In this document: positions 26,206 through 34,135 of the stretch, piece after piece | Layout: the number at the start of each line of letters is the position of its first letter | How positions within the stretch are numbered: position 1 is the first letter of the stretch | NCBI GenBank assembly: GCA_023438065.1 | Contig: JAEXRH010000006.1 | Location: 34,927 to 98,926, forward strand | DNA from: Spirochaetota bacterium | GTDB lineage: Bacteria; Spirochaetota; Spirochaetia; Treponematales; Treponemataceae | DNA: 64,000 nucleotides | Reading direction: 5' to 3' | Made by a program: the position numbers and the translations under genes | The notes under the pieces: generated by a model | The model's input: the letters and a program-made list of their open reading frames with translations, nothing else | What the model was told of the DNA's origin: nothing | Database searches by the model: none

Positions 26206-26234
26206 ATGACCTTCGCGCCATTCTCGGGTATACT
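26206..26234 (+). promoter_or_regulatory. Candidate promoter of the Dabb gene
   Basis: ATGACC (26206-26211) and TATACT (26229-26234), 17-bp spacing. Confidence 0.4.
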
Positions 26235-26268
26235 GCTCCCGAGCGATCCAAAAAAAACGGAGGAAACG

Positions 26269-26571
26269 ATGCTGAAACATATCGTCATGTGGAAATTCAA
26301 GGACGAAGCCGAGGGCAAGACGAAGGCCGAGAACTGCCGTTACGTGAAGGAACGCCTCGAGGCGCTTCCCGCCAAGATTTCCCTTATCCGCAAGCTCGAG
26401 GTCGGGATCAACGAGTATCCCTCCCCGATGTCCGCCGACATGGTTCTCGTCACCGAATTCGTGACGAAGGAAGACCTCGACGCGTATGCCGTGCACCCCG
26501 AACACGTCAAGGTCAGCGAATATGTCGGCAAGGTCAGGCTCGACCGCGTCGTCGTCGATTACATCGACTAG
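26269..26571 (+). CDS. Dabb (stress-responsive alpha/beta barrel) domain protein
   Basis: 100 residues, strong CGGAGG before the ATG at 26269. MLKHIVMWKFKDEA at the start and YAVHPEHVKVSEYV in the second half are the characteristic Dabb phrases. The fold is a small dimeric ferredoxin-like barrel. Some members are enzymes or stress-induced proteins; no activity can be deduced here. It is followed after 52 nt by a DUF6062 gene, probably in the same transcript. Confidence 0.88.
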   Translation: MLKHIVMWKFKDEAEGKTKAENCRYVKERLEALPAKISLIRKLEVGINEYPSPMSADMVLVTEFVTKEDLDAYAVHPEHVKVSEYVGKVRLDRVVVDYID

Positions 26572-26623
26572 CGGGCCCGCGAATCCAACGATACCACGAA
26601 CCCCCTCAAACAAGGATGCCCCG

Positions 26624-27250
26624 GTGAGCGAAAAGCACGTCAATTGGTTTGCCCTCGAGAAGGCCTGCGAAAGGCCCGGATGCCCGCTTTGCACGATCGT
26701 GACCGAACGCTCGAGCCGGTATATCGACAACATGCTTTTCGAGCACGTGTCCGACCGCGGCTTCCGCGCGCGCTATCGGGAGGCGGGGGGCTTTTGCGCC
26801 CGGCACGCGAAGAGCCTCGACTCCTATCGGGACGGGCTCGCGGTCGCGATCCTCGGCGTCGACGTCCTCACCGACGCGCTTCCCGCGATCAGGAAGGGCA
26901 AGCGGGTTTCCCCGAAGGGCCGGTGTCCCGCCTGCGCGGAGACCGACCGGGTCGAGCGGGAATTCCTCGGCTTCATCGCGGGCGCCGAGGACGCGGATTT
27001 TATCCGTTTTTTCACCGCCTCCGAGGGGCTCTGCCTTCCCCATTATCGCCTGCTTCTCGCGACCGTCCGCAAGGTTCCCGCGTGGCTTTCCGGTTTCCAG
27101 GTCGCGAAGTTCGAGCGGCTTCTCGAGCGCGCGGGGAATTTCGTCGAGTTTTCCGCGTGGGGCCGGCAATCGGACTTCGACAAGCTTTCTCCCGCCGACA
27201 AGGTCGTGTGGAAGGAACTCGCCCTCGCGCTCCGGGGCACGGCCGATTAG
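26624..27250 (+). CDS. DUF6062 family cysteine/histidine-rich protein
   Basis: 208 residues with a GTG start at 26624, preceded by AAGGA. Motifs CPLCTIV, GGFCARHAKSL, RCPACAETD and EGLCLPHYRLLL form two similar halves, each with a CPxC pair and a C-x2-H. This suggests two zinc or Fe-S sites and an internal duplication. DUF6062 proteins are common in Clostridia and spirochaetes and have no known function. It may be co-transcribed with the upstream Dabb gene. Confidence 0.78.
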   Translation: MSEKHVNWFALEKACERPGCPLCTIVTERSSRYIDNMLFEHVSDRGFRARYREAGGFCARHAKSLDSYRDGLAVAILGVDVLTDALPAIRKGKRVSPKGRCPACAETDRVEREFLGFIAGAEDADFIRFFTASEGLCLPHYRLLLATVRKVPAWLSGFQVAKFERLLERAGNFVEFSAWGRQSDFDKLSPADKVVWKELALALRGTAD

Positions 27251-27374
27251 TCGCCTCGGGCGGTCTCGCGTCGGCGTAACCATCCGGCCGCTCCGTTTCG
27301 CGCGTCATGCCTTTTCCCGGGCCGGTATCCCGGCGATTTTTCCCCATGCGCCGGGTTTCGGTGCCCGCGCTCCG

Positions 27375-27403
27375 TTTACAAAAGCCCCATAAAAAAGTAG
27401 TAT
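27375..27403 (+). promoter_or_regulatory. Candidate promoter of the amino-acid ABC importer operon
   Basis: TTTACA (27375-27380) and TAGTAT (27398-27403), 17-bp spacing, 21 bp upstream of the binding-protein ATG and its ribosome-binding site AAAGGAG. Confidence 0.55.
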
Positions 27404-27423
27404 TCGGGCGAAAGGAGTTATGC

Positions 27424-28239
27424 ATGAAAAAGCACATTATCGTCGCGGCTTCCCTTATGATCGCCGCGGTCGTGTTCTCTCTCGGTTCTTGCGCCAAGAC
27501 CGGCGCCTCCAAGGATGAGTCCCTCAAGAAGGTCATGGACAAGAAGGTTCTCGTGCTCGGTCTCGACGACGCGTTCCCCCCGATGGGTTTCCGCGACGAG
27601 AACAACGAGATCGTCGGGTACGACATCGACCTCGCCAGGGAAGTCACCAAGCGCCTGGGCGTCGAGCTCGTGTGCCAGCCGATCGACTGGAACGCGAAGG
27701 AGCAGGAGCTCAATACCGGCAAGATCGACTGCATCTGGAACGGTTTAACCATGACGGCCGAGCGCGAGGAGGCGATGACCTTCACGAAGCCCTACCTCAA
27801 GAACGCGCAGGTGCTCGTCGTCCGCGCCGATTCTCCCGTGGCCGCGCTCGCTGACCTCAAGGGAAAATCCGTCGGACTCCAGGCCGGCTCCTCCGCCGCC
27901 AATGCCCTCGAAGCCTCGGCCGACCTCAAGGCGAGCCTCAAGGGCGTCGTCGAGTTCAAGGATAACCTGACCGCGCTCATGGACCTCGAGGCGAAGGGCG
28001 TCGACGCCGTCGTCATGGACCTCATCGTCGCGAACGACAACATCGCGCGCTCGGGCAAGCCCTATCGCGTCCTCGCCGAGTCCCTCTCCCCCGAGAACTA
28101 CGGCGTCGGTTTCCGCAAGGCCGATCTCGCGCTCGCGGGCAAGGTCCAGGAAACCCTCGACGCCATGGCCAAGGACGGCACGATCGCCCAAATCTCGACC
28201 AAGTGGTTCGGCTCCGACATCTCCGTCGTCGGCAAGTAA
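27424..28239 (+). CDS. Polar amino-acid ABC transporter substrate-binding lipoprotein
   Basis: 271 residues. The signal peptide ends in FSLGSC (lipobox). The mature protein is a family-3 solute-binding protein: VLVLGLDDAFPPMGFRDENNEIVGYDIDLAREV at the start of lobe 1 is diagnostic. IDCIWNGLTMTAEREEAMTFTKPYL carries the amino-acid-contacting region. It captures polar amino acids or close analogues outside the membrane and hands them to the permease encoded 350 bp downstream. The long, highly structured gap to the permease probably allows more binding protein than transporter to be made. Confidence 0.93.
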   Translation: MKKHIIVAASLMIAAVVFSLGSCAKTGASKDESLKKVMDKKVLVLGLDDAFPPMGFRDENNEIVGYDIDLAREVTKRLGVELVCQPIDWNAKEQELNTGKIDCIWNGLTMTAEREEAMTFTKPYLKNAQVLVVRADSPVAALADLKGKSVGLQAGSSAANALEASADLKASLKGVVEFKDNLTALMDLEAKGVDAVVMDLIVANDNIARSGKPYRVLAESLSPENYGVGFRKADLALAGKVQETLDAMAKDGTIAQISTKWFGSDISVVGK

Positions 28240-28262
28240 TCGCGCCCCGTGACGGCGACCGT

Positions 28263-28342
28263 GACGCACCAAGCGCCATCGTTCGCCGTCACCGTATTTA
28301 CCGTTAACGCCGGAAGGCGCGCACGGAACGCCATGAATCGCG
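28263..28342 (+). repeat. 80-bp direct repeat, copy 1
   Basis: Identical at all 80 positions to 28395-28474, with a 52-bp spacer between them. Both copies end in CCATGAATCGCG and contain GCCGGAAGGCGCGC. Confidence 0.97.
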
Positions 28343-28394
28343 AGGGTTCTTACCCTTTAGAGCTGTAAAAGAAACGCCGAATGGCCGTAAACGG

Positions 28395-28474
28395 GACGCA
28401 CCAAGCGCCATCGTTCGCCGTCACCGTATTTACCGTTAACGCCGGAAGGCGCGCACGGAACGCCATGAATCGCG
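28395..28474 (+). repeat. 80-bp direct repeat, copy 2
   Basis: Perfect second copy. Two blocks in it (28441-28454 and 28463-28474) have exact reverse complements at 28563-28576 and 28539-28550, so a long stem can form just before the permease start. Confidence 0.97.
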
Positions 28475-28582
28475 GGGACGAACGATTCCGCAGTGAGGAA
28501 AAGGCAAAGCCTTTTCCTCCGAGGACCAAGTGAGTCATCGCGATTCATGGACTGGTCCCCATGCGCGCCTTCCGGCGGGGAG
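28441..28582 (+). other. Large intercistronic stem-loop next to the permease ribosome-binding site
   Basis: The outer stem is 14 bp (28441-28454 with 28563-28576) and the inner stem 12 bp (28463-28474 with 28539-28550). The apex holds an 11-bp hairpin GAGGAAAAGGC with its complement (28495-28519) and a 6-bp GGACCA/TGGTCC pair. It ends directly beside GGGGAG, the ribosome-binding site of the permease. Confidence 0.8.
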
Positions 28583-28588
28583 TTTTAG

Positions 28589-29224
28589 TTGCAAAAGATG
28601 CTGGAAGCGATGCTTCAGGGCTCGCTCGTGTCGATCGAGGTTTTCTTCCTCACCCTCCTGTTCGCGCTCCCGCTCGCGTTACCCATCGCGCTCGGACGGA
28701 TGAGCCGGAATCGCCTCGTGTCGGGAGCGGTGAACGCGTACCTCCTGGTCATGCGCGGTACCCCGCTCATCCTGCAGCTCATCTTCGTCTATTTCGCGCC
28801 GTATTACCTTTTCGGCGTGTCCTACGACCGTTTCGTCGCGGTCATCATCGCCTTCGTGATCAATTACGCCGCCTATTTCGCCGAGATCTACCGGGGCGGC
28901 ATCGAGTCGATCCCCCAGGGACAGTACGAGGCCGCCAAGGTTCTCGGCTTTACCCGAACCCAGACGTTTTCCCGGATCGTCCTTCCGCAAGTCGTCAAGC
29001 GAATCCTCCCCTCTACCGCGAACGAGGTGATCACCCTCGTCAAGGATACCGCGCTCGCGCAGACCATCGGGGTCGCCGAGCTCTTTCGCGTCGCGCAGAA
29101 CGCCTCGGCCCGCCAGTTTTCCACGTTGCCGATCTTCGTCGCGGGAATCTTCTACTTTGTCATGAATTGGATCGTCTCCGCCGCGTTCGCGCGCGCCGAG
29201 AAGCGCCTTTCGTATTACCGGTAA
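28589..29224 (+). CDS. Polar amino-acid ABC transporter permease
   Basis: 211 residues. The start is taken as TTG at 28589, with GGGGAG 7 nt upstream; an ATG three codons in is the alternative. Five membrane segments and the HisMQ-type EAA loop EAAKVLGFTRTQTFSRIVLPQ (about residues 112-132) identify it. YLLVMRGTPLILQLIF is also conserved in this class. It forms the channel with the upstream binding protein and downstream ATPase. The homodimeric form is expected, since there is only one permease gene. Confidence 0.92.
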   Translation: MQKMLEAMLQGSLVSIEVFFLTLLFALPLALPIALGRMSRNRLVSGAVNAYLLVMRGTPLILQLIFVYFAPYYLFGVSYDRFVAVIIAFVINYAAYFAEIYRGGIESIPQGQYEAAKVLGFTRTQTFSRIVLPQVVKRILPSTANEVITLVKDTALAQTIGVAELFRVAQNASARQFSTLPIFVAGIFYFVMNWIVSAAFARAEKRLSYYR

Positions 29225-29243
29225 GCGGGGGCCTTACAAATCT

Positions 29244-29990
29244 ATGGAAATCATCAAGGTCGAGCACCTTTCAAAATCGTTCGGGACCCTCGAGGTCATC
29301 AAGGACATATCCTTCACGGTACGCGAGGGCGAGATCCTCGCGATCATCGGGCCTTCGGGTTCGGGAAAGTCGACCCTCCTTCGCTCGGTCACCCATCTCG
29401 AGGAGGTCTCGGGAGGGTCTATCGAGGTCGCTGGGAGCCTGATGGTATCTAACGGTGTGTATGCCGACCGGGCGACCCTTCGCGCGATCTGCCTTAAGGT
29501 CGGTCTCGTTTTCCAGAATTTCAATCTTTTTCCGCATTTTTCCGTTCTCAGGAACGTCGTCGAGGCGCAGATCCGGGTGCTCGGGAGGGGAAAGGGCGAG
29601 GCGGAGGAGCGGGCCCGCTCGCTTCTCGCGAAGATGGGCCTTTCCGACAAGGAGAGCGCCTATCCGTGCGAGCTTTCAGGCGGTCAGCAGCAGCGCGTCT
29701 CCATCGCGCGGGCGCTCGCCCTCGATCCCGCGGTCCTTTTCTTCGACGAGCCGACGAGCGCGCTTGACCCCGAGCTGACGGGCGAGATCCTCAAGGTAAT
29801 CAGGTCGCTCGCCGCCGAGCGGATGACCATGGTGATCGTCACCCACGAGATGGCCTTCGCGCGCGACGTGGCCGATCGCGTCATCTTCATGGATGGCGGG
29901 CTCATCATCGAGGAGGGGAAGGCTTCCGAGGTGATCAATAACCCGCGAAACGAGCGGACGAAAAGCTTCTTGAGGCGTTTTTCCGAGTAA
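29244..29990 (+). CDS. Polar amino-acid ABC transporter ATP-binding protein
   Basis: 248 residues. Walker A is GPSGSGKSTL, the Q-loop is in LVFQNFNLFPHFSVL, the signature is LSGGQQQRVSIARAL, Walker B is VLFFDEPTSALDPEL and the switch His is in VTHEMAFA. The phrase FNLFPHFSVLRNV is typical of GlnQ/HisP-like ATPases. It starts 19 nt after the permease and ends the operon; the next gene is convergent only 13 nt away. Confidence 0.94.
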   Translation: MEIIKVEHLSKSFGTLEVIKDISFTVREGEILAIIGPSGSGKSTLLRSVTHLEEVSGGSIEVAGSLMVSNGVYADRATLRAICLKVGLVFQNFNLFPHFSVLRNVVEAQIRVLGRGKGEAEERARSLLAKMGLSDKESAYPCELSGGQQQRVSIARALALDPAVLFFDEPTSALDPELTGEILKVIRSLAAERMTMVIVTHEMAFARDVADRVIFMDGGLIIEEGKASEVINNPRNERTKSFLRRFSE

Positions 29991-30003
29991 GCGCGTCCCC
30001 GTT

Positions 30004-31608
30004 TCAGAGGACGTTTCCCCCGGAAACGCTCTTTCTCGCGTATTCTTCGGCTTCCCTGGCGGGAAGCGCCTTGCTGAAAAGCCATCCCTGGGCGTAGTTG
30101 CAGCCGCGCCTGGCGAGATAGGCGAACTGTTCCTCGGTTTCCACCCCTTCTGCGATCACCGTCAAGCCGAGATTCTTTCCCATATCGACGATATTGCCCG
30201 TAATCGTGCGAGCGTCGTTCCCTTCCGAAAGGGGATCGACGAAGGTCTTGTCGATCTTGAGGATGGTTATCGGTATCGTGCTCAGGTAGCTCAGCGAGGA
30301 GTATCCCTTTCCGAAGTCGTCGATCGCGATGCCGACCCCGAGCTCCTTGATCTTCTCGATCGTCGAGGAGATGAGGGCGTACGACTCGATCATGACCGTC
30401 TCGGTGAGCTCGATGCTGAGCGCGCGCGGGTCGACCTTCGTGTCCCCGAGGATCCGGACGAGAACCGAGGCGAAATCGTCCTGGAGCAACTGGAGCGCCG
30501 AGACGTTCACGGACATGAACAGATCGCGGAAACCGAGGGCGTGCATCCTCGCGAGAAAGCGGCACGACTCCACGAGTACCCATTCGCCGATCGGGACGAT
30601 GAGGTGGGTTTCTTCCGCCACGGGGATGAATTTGTCGGGAGGGACGTTCCCGAGCGCGGGGTTTTTCCAGCGAAGCAGGGCCTCGAATCCGGCTATCTTG
30701 CGGGTTATGAAGTCGATTTGCGGCTGGAACTGCACCTCGAGCTCGCGGTTAGCGAGGGCTTGGTGAAGGCTTTCGCCTATCTTCATTCGATCGTCCACGG
30801 GGCTCATCATGGTTTGGGAAAAGAGGCTCGCCCGGTTCTTGCCCGCCTTTTTCGCCTGGTACATCGCGATATCGGCGTACTTGATGAGTTCGCCCGAATC
30901 GTTGCTGTGAAGCGGCCAAAGCGCCACGCCGATGCTGACCGTACTGTGGATCAGGATCCGGTCGACCGAGAAAGGCGTGTCGAAGAGTCTGAGAATGCGT
31001 TCGCATTTTGCCATGATTTCCGGCTCATGGTCGAATCGGGCGAGCACCACGAATTCGTCGCCCCCGAGCCGATACAGCTCGTCCGGAAGCGCGATGAAGG
31101 AATGGAGGCGCTCCCCGATGCGGAAGATGAGTTCATCCCCGAAGACGTGTCCCATCGTGTCGTTGACGATCTTGATGTTGTCGACGTCGATGAAGAGGAT
31201 CGCCTTGGAGACGTTGTAGCCGCCTTCGGCGACATAATCGGGAAACCGCTCGATGAGCCTTCGACGGTTCGGCAGGCTCGTCAACGAATCGAAGAACGCC
31301 ATCGTCTTGAGCTCGTTCCTGCTTTCCTCGACGACTTGCTCGGTATCGCTGAGCTTCCGGAATGCCGTCGCGATGACGAGGTAGATCAACAGCGCGCTGA
31401 GCATGACGTACAAGAATCCCTTGATGATCGAGATCACGTTGCGCACCTCGATGTTGGGTATGAGCGTTTGAACGGCGATATCGGAGAAAAGTATCCATAA
31501 AAGCCCGAAAACGAGATAGATCGTCGCCGTTTTCAATGCCAGGGTCCAGACGGGCTGCCGCTCGGTAATCAGGATGAATTTAACCGGTTTTTTGCGTTGA
31601 GTACCCAT
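30004..31608 (-). CDS. GGDEF-EAL bifunctional c-di-GMP protein
   Basis: 534 residues with two N-terminal membrane segments (about 25-95) and no recognisable periplasmic sensor domain. The GGDEF domain is intact (RLGGDEFVVL near residue 183; FDSLTSLPNRR at its start). The EAL domain is intact too: FEALLRW, the metal-binding SVNVSALQL and ELTETVMIE, DDFGKGYSSLSYL, and AEGVETEEQ near the end. So it could make or break c-di-GMP; proteins with both intact often act mainly as phosphodiesterases. It is monocistronic and converges on the ABC importer operon. Confidence 0.92.
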   Translation of the reverse strand: MGTQRKKPVKFILITERQPVWTLALKTATIYLVFGLLWILFSDIAVQTLIPNIEVRNVISIIKGFLYVMLSALLIYLVIATAFRKLSDTEQVVEESRNELKTMAFFDSLTSLPNRRRLIERFPDYVAEGGYNVSKAILFIDVDNIKIVNDTMGHVFGDELIFRIGERLHSFIALPDELYRLGGDEFVVLARFDHEPEIMAKCERILRLFDTPFSVDRILIHSTVSIGVALWPLHSNDSGELIKYADIAMYQAKKAGKNRASLFSQTMMSPVDDRMKIGESLHQALANRELEVQFQPQIDFITRKIAGFEALLRWKNPALGNVPPDKFIPVAEETHLIVPIGEWVLVESCRFLARMHALGFRDLFMSVNVSALQLLQDDFASVLVRILGDTKVDPRALSIELTETVMIESYALISSTIEKIKELGVGIAIDDFGKGYSSLSYLSTIPITILKIDKTFVDPLSEGNDARTITGNIVDMGKNLGLTVIAEGVETEEQFAYLARRGCNYAQGWLFSKALPAREAEEYARKSVSGGNVL

Positions 31609-31671
31609 ACCACCCAGTATAGACTACCGCTTCCGCGATCTCCAGGGAATGCGGGCGATTTCCTGCGCGTA

Positions 31672-31700
31672 TTGACGGTTTTTTCCTTTTCAGCTATAAG
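31672..31700 (+). promoter_or_regulatory. Candidate promoter of the rpsP-trmD-rplS operon
   Basis: TTGACG (31672-31677) and TATAAG (31695-31700) with 17-bp spacing, 56 bp before the rpsP GTG. Confidence 0.6.
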
Positions 31701-31755
31701 TATAGCTCGTATACATACGTGAATTTATGGGCGAATGTTCCCAGGAGGATATACA

Positions 31756-32004
31756 GTGAGCGTTAAAATCAGATTGAAGAAGTTCGGAAGCAAGGCTCGT
31801 CCCTATTACCGCATCGTGGTGCAGGACGCGCGCGAGCCCCGCGACGGCCGCACGATCGACGAGGTCGGCATCTATCATCCCATCGAGGCCGAGGAAAAGC
31901 AGGTTTCCTTCGATTCCGACAAGGTTCGCGCCTGGCTCGACAAGGGCGCCCAGCCGTCCGACACCGTACGCGGGCTTCTGAACCGCAAGAATTTTACCCT
32001 CTAA
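31756..32004 (+). CDS. rpsP: 30S ribosomal protein S16
   Basis: 82 residues, normal for S16. The start is GTG at 31756, with GGAGG 8 nt upstream. VKIRLKKFGSKARPYYRIVVQDAR and YHPIE are diagnostic. S16 binds 16S rRNA early in 30S assembly. It heads the classic rpsP-khpA-rimM-trmD-rplS operon. Confidence 0.98.
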   Translation: MSVKIRLKKFGSKARPYYRIVVQDAREPRDGRTIDEVGIYHPIEAEEKQVSFDSDKVRAWLDKGAQPSDTVRGLLNRKNFTL

Positions 32005-32026
32005 TCGGGGTAGAAGGCACTACAGC

Positions 32027-32260
32027 GTGGAAAAAGATTTAGTCGAATATATCGCTAAATCCCTGGTAGACGATCCGGCGGCGGTTTCGGTGAGCGAGGT
32101 CGAGGGCGAAAAGGCCACGATCCTCGAGCTCCGCGTCGCGCCGGAGGACATCGGCAAGGTAATCGGCAAATACGGGCGCATCGCGAAGGCAATGCGGACC
32201 GTGCTGAGCGCCTCGTCCGGGAAATCCGGCAAGAGGGTTACCCTGGAAATCCTCGACTGA
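32027..32260 (+). CDS. khpA: KH-domain RNA-binding protein KhpA
   Basis: 77 residues with a GTG start. The single KH domain includes the RNA-contact loop IGKYGRIAKAMRTVL (GxxG as GKYG). KhpA proteins bind RNA, often as partners of KhpB/Jag, and affect cell division and mRNA fate in Gram-positives. The gene sits between rpsP and rimM as in many bacteria. The stop codon overlaps the rimM start by one base. Confidence 0.95.
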   Translation: MEKDLVEYIAKSLVDDPAAVSVSEVEGEKATILELRVAPEDIGKVIGKYGRIAKAMRTVLSASSGKSGKRVTLEILD

Positions 32261-32817
32261 TGGATCTTCTCGTTACCGGGGTGATTCGCTCGGCTCACGG
32301 GCTGGACGGATCCTGCAAGGTTGAAAGTTCGTCGGGCGAGGTCGAGCACTTCGCCCGTCTTTCAGAGGTTATCTTGCGAGCGGGGAAGGAATCGGGCGAT
32401 ACCGGGAAGCGGTTCGAGATCGAAACTGTTTCGGGCAGCGCCCAGTGCCTCCTCGTCAAATTCAAGGGCGTGGATACCCCGGAGCAGGCGAAGAAACTCG
32501 CCGGCCTCGAGATCCTCGTTCCTCGCGACAAGGCTTGTCCGCTCGAAGCGGGCGAGTACTATGTCAACGATCTTTGTCAGTGTGTTCTCGTGCATAAGGG
32601 TACCCCCGTGGGTACCATCACCAATGTACTGGAAGGCGGGGCGGGTGACCTTCTCGAGGTTACCCTAACCGAAGGCTCCGTTCCGGAAGAGACCGACGCA
32701 CACGCGAAGGCTTCCGGCAACAGGACGCGTCTCGTGCCGTTCCGCAAGGAATTCGTCGGCAAAGTCGACTTAAAGGCACGGACCGTCGAGCTGATGCACC
32801 GCTGGATTCTGGAGTAG
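32260..32817 (+). CDS. rimM: Ribosome maturation factor RimM
   Basis: 185 residues. The N-terminal RimM barrel is seen in VTGVIRSAHGLDGSCKVES. The C-terminal PRC-like half begins at AGEYYVNDLCQCVLVHKGTPVGTI and ends in VPFRKEFVGKVDLKARTVEL. It helps 30S head assembly with S19 near 16S helix 31/33b. A Glu/Thr-rich insert near residues 140-155 is slightly longer than in model species. Confidence 0.95.
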   Translation: MDLLVTGVIRSAHGLDGSCKVESSSGEVEHFARLSEVILRAGKESGDTGKRFEIETVSGSAQCLLVKFKGVDTPEQAKKLAGLEILVPRDKACPLEAGEYYVNDLCQCVLVHKGTPVGTITNVLEGGAGDLLEVTLTEGSVPEETDAHAKASGNRTRLVPFRKEFVGKVDLKARTVELMHRWILE

Positions 32818-32823
32818 CCCTCC

Positions 32824-33684
32824 ATGAAGTTCCATGTGCTGACCTTGTTTCCCGAGATTCCGCGCGCCTTTTTCGAAAGCTCGATCATGGCGAAGGCGGT
32901 CGATCGGGGAATTATCGCCTACAATCTGGTGAACGTCCGCGACTTTGCCTTCAACAAGCATCGTTCGTGCGACGACAAACCCTACGGGGCAGTCAACGAC
33001 AAGCACGTGCCCGGGATGCTCATGCTTCCTGAGCCTCTTTCCCTCGCGCTCGAGTCCGTCGGCGCGGTTCCCCGGAACCTCGTCCCGACGGAACGGACAG
33101 CGGGGGAATCGGGCGAACGGGCCGTTGGCGGGGAGGATTCGCCTCTCGCGCGCGAAGAAAGCGAGCCTGCCGGGGCGAAGCGGAAACGGGTCATCTACGT
33201 GACCCCGTCCGGAAAGCCCCTCACGCAGACGCTCGCGGCCGAGCTTGCCCGCGAGGAAGAGCTCGTGTTCGTGTGCGGCAGGTACGAAGGGATTGACCAG
33301 CGGGTCATCGACCTCTTCGTGGACGACGAGATCTCGATCGGCGACTACGTCATGTCGTCGGGAGAGCTCGCGGCGACCGTCATCATCGACACCGTGTACC
33401 GGCTTATCGACGGCGTGATATCGAGCGAGTCGCTCGAGGAGGAAAGCTTCTCGGACGGACTGCTCGAATATCCCCAATACACGAGACCTGAAGTATTCCG
33501 GGGCCTCAGGGTTCCGGAGATGCTCCTTTCGGGGCATCATGAAAACATCAGGCGCTGGCGTTTACGGAAACGTATCGAGAAAACGCTGCGCGTCAGGCCC
33601 GACCTTCTCGAGAAGGCGAGGGCGTCCGGCTCTCTTTCAAAAGAGGCGGAAAAGACCATCAAGGAGATCCAAAATGGCGATTGA
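32824..33684 (+). CDS. trmD: tRNA (guanine-37-N1)-methyltransferase with altered glycine motif and linker insert
   Basis: 286 residues; the family is usually about 230-250. It makes m1G37 in tRNAs reading CNN codons using SAM. The knot region is clear: VIYVTPSGKPLTQTLA, VFVCGRYEGIDQRVI and IGDYVMSSGE, plus YPQYTRP. Two oddities are visible. The usual YGGGxGM(V/L) motif after DDxP reads YGAVNDKHVPGML. Also, about 35 residues rich in Glu, Gly and Ser (about 87-122) are inserted before the knot. The frame is intact and catalytic knot residues remain. Its stop overlaps rplS by 11 nt. Confidence 0.94.
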   Translation: MKFHVLTLFPEIPRAFFESSIMAKAVDRGIIAYNLVNVRDFAFNKHRSCDDKPYGAVNDKHVPGMLMLPEPLSLALESVGAVPRNLVPTERTAGESGERAVGGEDSPLAREESEPAGAKRKRVIYVTPSGKPLTQTLAAELAREEELVFVCGRYEGIDQRVIDLFVDDEISIGDYVMSSGELAATVIIDTVYRLIDGVISSESLEEESFSDGLLEYPQYTRPEVFRGLRVPEMLLSGHHENIRRWRLRKRIEKTLRVRPDLLEKARASGSLSKEAEKTIKEIQNGD

Positions 33685-34045
33685 CCTGATCAAGAAAATC
33701 GAAGAGGGCCAGAAGAAGGCCGAAGTTCCCGCGTTCAAGGTCGGAGACACCGTGAAGGTGCACTTCAAGATCGTTGAGGGAAAGACCGAGCGCATCCAGA
33801 TCTACGAAGGCCTCGTGATCTGCTTCAAGAACGCCGGCATCGGCAAGACCTTCACCGTTCGCAAGAACTCCTACGGCGTCGGCGTCGAGCGCGTGTTCCC
33901 GCTCCACTCGCCCCGCATCGCGAACATCGAGCTCGTTCGCCCCGGTAAGGTCCGCCGCGCCAAGCTCTACTACATCCGCGAGAAGATCGGTAAGGCCGCG
34001 AAGATCAAGACCCTTATCGTCAAGAAGGACGATCACGCCGAATAA
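33674..34045 (+). CDS. rplS: 50S ribosomal protein L19
   Basis: 123 residues. AAGGAG, placed inside the end of trmD, precedes the ATG at 33674. VGDTVKVHFKIVEGKTERIQIYEGLVI and GVGVERVFPLHSPRI are diagnostic. L19 lies at the 30S-50S interface. A strong terminator follows within 35 nt, closing the ribosomal operon. Confidence 0.98.
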   Translation: MAIDLIKKIEEGQKKAEVPAFKVGDTVKVHFKIVEGKTERIQIYEGLVICFKNAGIGKTFTVRKNSYGVGVERVFPLHSPRIANIELVRPGKVRRAKLYYIREKIGKAAKIKTLIVKKDDHAE

Positions 34046-34078
34046 TCGCGCATACGCCGACCTCCGTTCGGCCTATGG

Positions 34079-34108
34079 AAAGCCGGACGCTGGTCCGGCT
34101 TTTTTTTT
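34079..34108 (+). terminator. Rho-independent terminator after rplS
   Basis: AGCCGGAC (34081-34088) pairs with GTCCGGCT (34093-34100) over a 4-nt loop and is followed by nine Ts. Confidence 0.9.
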
Positions 34109-34135
34109 GCGTCGCAGGGCGCGAAGGGGCAGGCG

